Assembly: GCA_963281155.1 (NCBI GenBank)
Contig: CAUJLY010000003.1
Location: 5,518,001-5,582,000, forward strand
From: Rhabditophanes sp. KR3021
Lineage: Eukaryota > Nematoda > Chromadorea > Rhabditida > Alloionematidae
DNA length: 64,000 bases
Direction: 5' to 3'
Below the pieces are notes generated by a model that searched no databases, was not told the DNA's origin, and was given only the letters and a program-made list of their open reading frames with translations. The translations under genes and the position numbers were made by a program. Every line of letters starts with the position of its first letter. Within the stretch, counting starts at the first letter, position 1. Positions 57,879-64,000 of this stretch are shown one piece after another.

Positions 57879-59417
57879 ATGTTACCGAACATGCGTATTG
57901 TATTAAATCTTCCATATCTCTTTGAGAGGTGTGTCAAAAGATATAGCACTATGTTCGCCCTCAGAAAAACGTGCCGAAACTTATACAGAGTGATTGAGAG
58001 ACAAAGGTTGACCAATTCAATAGACTCTACCACTCTAACAGTTGAGTTCATCAACGTTTTGGCTATTCATCCAGGCTTGAAATCATTTGGCGGTAGAATA
58101 TCTAACCAAGATGCTTTCATGGAAGAAGACTTTTTATTGGAAAGAATAAGAGAAGTTTGTGTCTCTGAAACTCAATATGTGGATTGCTTGAAAATTGATT
58201 TGAATTTTGAGTTTAGTCATACAGATGATTTATTAAACACCTTAATTGATGACAGAAAGGATGCATTGAAAATGTTTGCAAAGAAAGCTGCCAGACTTAC
58301 CAAGGAGATAATCAGAAAATACCCAGACGTTACATCATTGTGTTTTGAAAGAATTTATGGGATGTTCCGTAATAAGGATAGGCATTTATGTGGCCAACTA
58401 TTTGCTACTTTCATAAATACACTCAATGCGGAACAGATTACGAAACTGGTATTTGATAAAGCTGACTTTCTTCTGGAATTGACACATAGTTATCCTGAAT
58501 TACCATGGAATTTACCAAAACTAAAAACAATCCAAATTACATACGAGAAAGATAATTGTATTCCAGATAAAAATGCACTAATACTAAAACTCTTATCTTT
58601 AAAGTTGAAAAGCATTAATTATGAATTTAGATGTAAAAAAGACGATGTTACATTTCAATTATTCCATTATTGCTGCGCTCCTTTAAAGCTTATAAATTAT
58701 TTGGAAACAACGAATATTATTGTCAACAATTTGCAACAAACATTATTCTGCAATATGTATGACTTTACTACCTATTGTATACCACCAACCACTTATCCCT
58801 CATATTCAAAAAAATATAAATCAGTATTCAAAGCGTTTTTCAAAAACTATGGGAAGGAGGAGATGATATCAATGAAGACCTTAATGCAAATTTATCATAT
58901 AATTAACTTGGTCAATAGAAATCATGCGTTGGAAGAAACATTTCAAAATACATTGCTTTCGGGACCGGAAAGTTTATCAAGTATTATATGTTTGATATGT
59001 TCGAATTTTACAGCTGATTTTGGAAAACGAGTTGCAGACAAATATCCACATTTAAAAGCTATTGGTATCGTCGGTGTAGAAGATGAAGAAAATGAACAAT
59101 ACTTCAACAAATTTGGCAATTTAGAATTTTTGGTTATAAACCGAATTAAAACACAAATGGTGATACCAGAATCTGTAAGAGTGGTGGTTCAAAATATCTA
59201 CTCCGATAAATATGACAATATTTGTACATTTATCAATCAGGACAGTGGTTTGGAAATGAATTTTAACATTCAATTTCATCTTGTGGATGATCGAAAATCC
59301 AAGAGAGTTTATGCTCGAACTGTTGCTGACTTGGAATTGTACTTAACGATGCTTGATTTTGCTGATATATGCCTGCTTCAATACAATGCACTTAATACGG
59401 ATTGTAAAGCATATTAA
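57879..59417 (+). CDS. Divergent F-box/LRR-like protein, member 3 of a local family
   Basis: An intron-less 512-aa frame starting 6 nt after an acceptor-like TTTTTAG, so the start is well placed. MRIVLNLPYLFERCVKRYST and ALRKTCRNLYRVIERQ form an F-box-like N-terminus. Irregular leucine-rich sequence follows to the end, with INTLNAEQITKLVFDKADFL and LPKLKTIQITYEKD. The conserved C-terminal block FGKRVADKYPHLKAIGIVG then FGNLEFLVINRIK is shared with the two neighbouring copies. No membrane or signal sequence is seen. Function is unknown. Confidence 0.72.
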   Translation: MLPNMRIVLNLPYLFERCVKRYSTMFALRKTCRNLYRVIERQRLTNSIDSTTLTVEFINVLAIHPGLKSFGGRISNQDAFMEEDFLLERIREVCVSETQYVDCLKIDLNFEFSHTDDLLNTLIDDRKDALKMFAKKAARLTKEIIRKYPDVTSLCFERIYGMFRNKDRHLCGQLFATFINTLNAEQITKLVFDKADFLLELTHSYPELPWNLPKLKTIQITYEKDNCIPDKNALILKLLSLKLKSINYEFRCKKDDVTFQLFHYCCAPLKLINYLETTNIIVNNLQQTLFCNMYDFTTYCIPPTTYPSYSKKYKSVFKAFFKNYGKEEMISMKTLMQIYHIINLVNRNHALEETFQNTLLSGPESLSSIICLICSNFTADFGKRVADKYPHLKAIGIVGVEDEENEQYFNKFGNLEFLVINRIKTQMVIPESVRVVVQNIYSDKYDNICTFINQDSGLEMNFNIQFHLVDDRKSKRVYARTVADLELYLTMLDFADICLLQYNALNTDCKAY

Positions 59418-61103
59418 TTTATATATTATGATTCCATATTTATATTCCTCTACTATATAAACTAACTTAATCAAGACTATTGTTGCGTTCTATCTTTTTA
59501 CATATTGTTGTGTGTATAAAAAACAATTTATGGAAACATTGTACTTTTTAATAATTATCCAAATAGATAATGTTGCTTTTCTGGAAGATCTCTTAAAAAT
59601 ATTGTAACAAAATGATTTTATAAATATGAATGTTTTTTCATTCATTTTTTTTCAATCTTAGGTTTCAACTTAGACCGTCCAATTAACTTTGTTGAGATAC
59701 ATTTGATACTCGTGTGAGTACCTCAGTTTATATTTTTAAATTTTGTATCACCTGGTTACAATAAAACGAATATTTTTTTACACTTTCTATTTTGTACTGA
59801 AGCATAAAATTTTTTAATTTAATCCTCACTTTTGAATCCAAAAGAAGTTATATTTCCTTACTATTAATTCCGAAATTCCATAAATTTGTTTAATAATTGT
59901 TCTTTTAAAATATATTGCCATTTACATACAATTAGCTGAAAAGCAAACAATTTTTGAGGAAGACATTATAGAATATTCGTCGTGGTACATATTTGAATCA
60001 TTTTAAACAGATACATTAAATAAGACTTTATTTCAATTAATATAAAACATAAATGAACAACAAATAACCCAAGCTCAAAAGTCTAATATTTATTCAGCAA
60101 AAACTGACTCACATATAAAAAATAAGAAAACAATTTTATTAACACATTAATAGAATATTTGTTGTAAGTCTTGCAAATTTGATTAATTTTATTTAAATAC
60201 TTACATATGTGTTTTAAAAACAACTTTGAATTTATGCCGAAATTATGTACACACAATTATCAAATTATTTGCACATCACATATTCATTTGATTATTTTAA
60301 CAAAGTACTATTCCTTAGATGATAATTACGATGTAAGTTACAACATTGACAGCCCATCCATACGTTAAAAGAACCCTTTATACCTATCTAATTAGAAATA
60401 CAATCTTTTTCGGCACAAAAATTGTAAATTGCCCGTTCTCTTTTAACAAATGCATGAATAGATCCCCAAAAAAGTGTTATTTGATCAACAAAAGACTATA
60501 CACTCTAATTATTCTCGACTTTATAATATTACAAACAAAAAACTTTATGTTTCAAGAGTGTTTATTTAACACCATGGCAACTTTTATGCTTAAAAGATTT
60601 GTTTATTATCAAGAGAAGTAATATACAATGCGAAACAAAATTCAAGCATCTATTTAAAATCATACTTTTGCTGTGAATACTTAATCATAATTGTAACTTT
60701 TCACAAATGTCAAGTGAAAGTCCACTCAAATCTCAGCCACTTAGTGTTCATGACTCTACATTTATAATCATATAACGGTACCTTTAGAGCCATCTGGCAA
60801 TTAAAACCATTAATGCCAGTTAACCTTATCGAAAATTGTCTTCCTCAGGAAGGACACATCCATTTTCTGGGAACTTTTCATTGTTTGCCTTTGTCACAAA
60901 GATATACACGTAATTCCTTTGATCGGAACCGCAAAGAAGCGCCATTATTAAAGATCAATCGGAAGGACAATTAAGCATAGTTACGTCATTTTGGTGTCAA
61001 AACAGAAGGTAAACATATATGTTTGTACATGCATTTTATTAGTTTATTGTTGAAATTAAACAATTTGAGATCACCGGTCTTATATTAATTATTAATTACA
61101 GTC
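59418..61103. other. Gene-free AT-rich stretch
   Basis: About 1.7 kb of very AT-rich DNA. A 91-codon frame at 60.35-60.62 kb has a low-complexity Phe/Tyr/Lys-rich translation and begins at TTG; it is not supported. The right end is the 3' flank of the minus-strand membrane-protein gene. Confidence 0.55.
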
Positions 61104-61997
61104 TTATATAAAGTTAGAACCCTTTTCGATGATACAGGAGGTTCTGATCGGATTTATTGAGGTTGCCGAACTTACTGCTGATCCATATCCCGACGAACAC
61201 GCTTTAACTACACTAATTGAAGTTAATTTTTGGGTATCGTCAATGATTTCATAGGTCCCTTCTTCGATTGGAACTCCAATTTTGGTTTTATACACTGGCC
61301 TGGTGGGGTAGTATGAAATGACGGAGGGAGCCTTTTTGGTTTTAATTGTTTTACGTTGTCTCGTGTATAAACACAATATAAAGATAGAGAAGAAAAGCAA
61401 AAGTGATAACAAAAATCCCAAGATAACAATGATAGTCATTTGATTAATCTGGACTTGTCCTAAGGCTAAACTTAATGGACTACCAACCTTGTTATTATCA
61501 TTGTTTAAACTTTTGGTCACTTGGCACCACGGGCAGATGGTATCGTACTTCTTCAATTGAATAACGGCAGTAAAGCATTTAGCCTCCAGTTCTAAGATTG
61601 CAGGTTGTTCGATGGGTGGCATGGCGTGATTGACAGAAGACAATTCAAAAGGACGCACGCTACTTGTTTTGTCACAGTCGACGGGAATGTTATATAAGGG
61701 ATCTGTGCCTATTAAATTAACTGATAACAACATGTCTTCTCTCTTCCCACTGGCAAAGAAATTGCTAAATGAAAACTTCTTCTCGATTGATAAATTGATG
61801 GGAAAGTCGGCTCTTTGAATTTCTGGGTTCTCAATTAATTGTGAAACAATTTGAATTCGAGGATTTGCACATCTGTCAGCTTTTAAACAATTTTTCTTCC
61901 ATTTAATAGATAGGATTTCTCCTTTCGTCCAAAATCGTTCCATGTCATTCGTTTGCACGAGTAAGATAAATACAGATAAAAGAATTGCAACACGCAT
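61104..61997 (-). CDS. Type I membrane protein with CPWC motif, unknown function
   Basis: An intron-less 297-aa frame. Residues 1-16 form a signal peptide (RVAILLSVFILLVQT). The ectodomain of about 170 aa has a few cysteines (KKNCLKADRCANPRIQI, NIPVDCDKTSS, EAKCFTAVIQLKKYD) and ends in ICPWCQVTK. One membrane segment (MTIIVILGFLLSLLLFFSIF) follows, then a basic stop-transfer and a short Ser-rich tail with SSGYGSAVSSATS. The ectodomain layout is reminiscent of uncharacterised nematode surface proteins, but I cannot name a family. Confidence 0.72.
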   Translation of the reverse strand: MRVAILLSVFILLVQTNDMERFWTKGEILSIKWKKNCLKADRCANPRIQIVSQLIENPEIQRADFPINLSIEKKFSFSNFFASGKREDMLLSVNLIGTDPLYNIPVDCDKTSSVRPFELSSVNHAMPPIEQPAILELEAKCFTAVIQLKKYDTICPWCQVTKSLNNDNNKVGSPLSLALGQVQINQMTIIVILGFLLSLLLFFSIFILCLYTRQRKTIKTKKAPSVISYYPTRPVYKTKIGVPIEEGTYEIIDDTQKLTSISVVKACSSGYGSAVSSATSINPIRTSCIIEKGSNFI

Positions 61998-63058
61998 CGT
62001 TAAATTAGGGTAAAGAATACTTGATTAACTTAAATATAGTTTACTAAATCGTACAAGATTAGATATAAATTTCGTTTATATTTTGAAGTATATATAAGAA
62101 AAGCCGGACCTCCCTATATGCATTTCAAAGGGTGGAGTTTAATGGCAGACTAGCTACAAACTCGCAATACTTTCTCACTACCTTAGCAGCCGCCAACCCC
62201 ATATAGATGACAAGTTGAATGAAAGCAATTCTACCGCAACGTGAAAGTAAACTTTGTAAATCTAGAAATGCCACAATTTCCGTTTAGTAATCTATTTTTA
62301 AATTGATAAAGTCCAATTCATCAATTTTTCCGTATGTGAAGCTTACCATAGTTTGACGTGCATCTGTTCGTTATGTAACAATCAAACGATTAAGGTCACT
62401 CGCCCAAAACAAATAGCTGTCCATTGCCGCGATATTATTAATCTCAAATATCCCCAAAAAGAGAACCTAAGATGAGTAAAAGAAGAGGATCCCGATGTTT
62501 GTTTCAAATAACAATGTATAAATGTATTGTTTGTCGTGGACATTCTCTAATTTCGTGTCACTTTTGATCACTTTTTTATTTGAACTAAACAATATATTTA
62601 TTGTAGATGATGTGTTAAATTAGATACCTTACCATTGTTAAACATACAAATTATACAAATGGAGATAAGCACAATTATAAAGTAATTATCAGAAGCCATA
62701 AAAATAGCAGCAGATTCATTTGGTAATATAACAATTAATGGCATCTAATTTGGTGTTTTAAATTAGCCGCTAATTTAGGCAGTCTTACGAGATGTGGCCA
62801 GCATAGATTAGCCTTTATTAGATAAATAAAATAGTTGCGCTGCCTTTCAAACAACTTTATGAGCCTTTGATTTTAATAAAAAATTATTCATAGTAGTTTT
62901 GAACATGAAGGTGGTTGTTTTATAAAGTAACTACATCGTAAATTATAACACAAGTCTAATAAATTCTTTTTCGTAAAGTAAAGGAAGATAAAAACAACGT
63001 AATAAGGTCAGGAAAAATATGATTTAATCAAGATATTAAGGCATTTCGTTATTTTTTC
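61998..63058. other. Divergent spacer, no gene seen
   Basis: About 1.1 kb between head-to-head genes. No supported ORF, RNA gene or repeat is visible. It presumably contains both promoters. Confidence 0.5.
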
Positions 63059-63663
63059 ATGAATACGTATTCTCTATTATTCTTTATTCTCATTATAATA
63101 CCAGTTCATGGAGGACCAGATGAAAATACCTTTGAATTATTCAACCAACAACTCCAAAAAAGGCTTCACATGAATACTAAATGCAATCAAATGCCTCTTC
63201 TTTACCAAAGAAACCCAAATGGAGTAATTCGCCTGACGGAACGTCTAATCAGAGCATCCTCAAAATGGCCACAATTCTATCACCAACTAGCATTCATCCC
63301 ATTTATCTTGAAAATGGACAGCAAATGTAAGGAGCATGCAAGCAATGCCAATTACACGGAGACTGTTCATTTAGAGGCAAAAAAAATTCTAAATGAATAC
63401 ATTACTCTTTACCCTTATCGGAAAACGACTGTTACCAGTATAAAGCTGAAAAACTGGGGGACTGTGAAAGATTTGCTGAAATGCTAACAACTGACTGTGA
63501 CCATGTCTTAACCTGTCGTCTTAATTATAGTGTTACCTTCAAGTCACTATCTATTAGTAACAAGCCCAAATATTTTAATAATGTGACAAGTTTGAGATTA
63601 GCTTGTCAAGTCTCGATATGCAATTTTGGTGTTGGTTGTGTAAATGTTCAGATTATGCAATAA
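63059..63663 (+). CDS. Secreted cysteine-containing protein with apparent frameshift
   Basis: MNTYSLLFFILIIIPVHG is a clear signal peptide. The first frame runs to 63487, but coding-like sequence with regular cysteines switches frame at about 63395-63415. After ILNEYI the other frame continues with LPLSENDCYQYKAEKLGDC, then FAEMLTTDCDHVLTCRLNYS and SLRLACQVSICNFGVGC, to a stop at 63661-63663. Joined this way it would be a roughly 200-aa secreted protein. The total length (605 nt) is one base short of, or two over, a multiple of three. An assembly error, an unseen tiny intron or true inactivation are possible. No family is recognised. Confidence 0.5.
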
Positions 63664-64000
63664 AAGAAGACAGATGTTTTGTGATGATAAAATTATTAAT
63701 TTTTTTGAATGAGTTGCCAAATGAAATATGATGTAATTTGCTATAGTTTGCTCAGTCTAAACATTTAAGAGCATTTCAGAAGTATCAATTAATTGTTAAA
63801 GATGTTTATAATTAAATAGTTGGTAATGTCTTTCTAATTAATTTGCCATTAGCTGAGGCTATTTTTATATTTCGCAGTCTTAACGCAGCGGTAGAGTGCA
63901 AAAGATGTTTCTGTTAACGGTTTCTTGCTAAAATTAGCTCCAACATCACATCCTTTTTTAATTAAGTTGGCGGTAGATATGATGAGGAAATAGATGGCTC
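63664..64000. other. Window end, no gene seen
   Basis: AT-rich 3' flank of the secreted-protein gene. CGCAGCGGTAGAGTGC near 63.88 kb resembles a tRNA D-arm, but no T-arm follows, so no RNA gene is called. Confidence 0.4.

Noticed and set aside
60346..60621. 91-codon plus-strand frame
   Set aside because: It starts at TTG, is low-complexity and AT-driven in composition, and has no domain, signal peptide or splice context.
63870..63900. tRNA D-arm-like CGCAGCGGTAGAGTGC
   Set aside because: No T-arm with a TTCGA loop and no acceptor stem at the expected distance.
1..64000. CRISPR arrays, prophage, insertion sequences, bacterial operons
   Set aside because: The window is intron-rich animal DNA; no regularly spaced repeats with spacers and no prokaryotic mobile-element genes were seen.

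Overview
The window is eukaryotic nuclear DNA from an AT-rich genome, very probably a nematode. The evidence is a transthyretin-like secreted protein of the nematode-expanded family (47.2-47.7 kb), invertebrate-type beta-1,4-GalNAc-transferase sequence, many 37-50-nt introns ending in T-rich TTTTAG or TTTCAG, a 128-nt operon-like gap between two same-strand genes, and a SRC kinase closest in layout to C. elegans SRC-1. The species cannot be named. Divergent F-box/LRR-like families and the base composition would fit a clade IV (strongyloidid/alloionematid-like) worm, but that is a guess.

Layout. 0-2.4 kb: 3' end of TRRAP (+). 2.6-3.7 kb: bre-4-like glycosyltransferase (-, apparent 1-nt frameshift). 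5.3-8.8 kb: ceramide kinase, six exons (-). 11.0-12.6 kb: OSER1-like gene (+). 13.1-14.4 kb: unknown single-pass membrane protein (-). 17.6-40.2 kb: a 36-exon megalin/LRP2-type receptor (+, reconstructed as 4803 aa). 40.6-42.2 kb: DECR1 (-). 42.6-44.4 kb: acidic nuclear-type protein followed by BLOC1S1 (+, operon-like). 44.5-45.1 kb: PYM1 (-). 45.6-47.1 kb: SF3A3 (+). 47.2-47.7 kb: transthyretin-like (-). 47.9-49.1 kb: MPPE1/PGAP5 (-). 50.4-53.7 kb: SRC (+). 54-59.4 kb: three related divergent F-box/LRR-like sequences. 61.1-62.0 kb: unknown membrane protein (-). 63.1-63.7 kb: frameshifted secreted protein (+).

The genes are mostly unrelated housekeeping and receptor functions: chromatin (TRRAP), splicing and exon-junction biology (SF3A3, PYM1), lipid and GPI-anchor metabolism (CERK, DECR1, MPPE1), endocytosis (LRP2, BLOC1S1) and signalling (SRC). 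I see no pathway cluster.

The most unusual feature is hidden in the introns. At least nine decayed copies of one protein-coding family lie inside introns of four different genes: the OSER1-like gene, LRP2 (six introns), DECR1 and SRC. Some copies carry C2H2-like zinc fingers followed by a conserved C-terminal region. Every copy runs antisense to its host, whichever strand the host is on. A tenth, apparently different gene relic that keeps a recognisable 50-nt intron sits antisense in a ceramide kinase intron. Other points of note are three GC-AG introns, two similar introns at equivalent places in far-apart LRP2 modules, loss of the APE motif in SRC, and three apparent single-base frameshifts in otherwise conserved genes.
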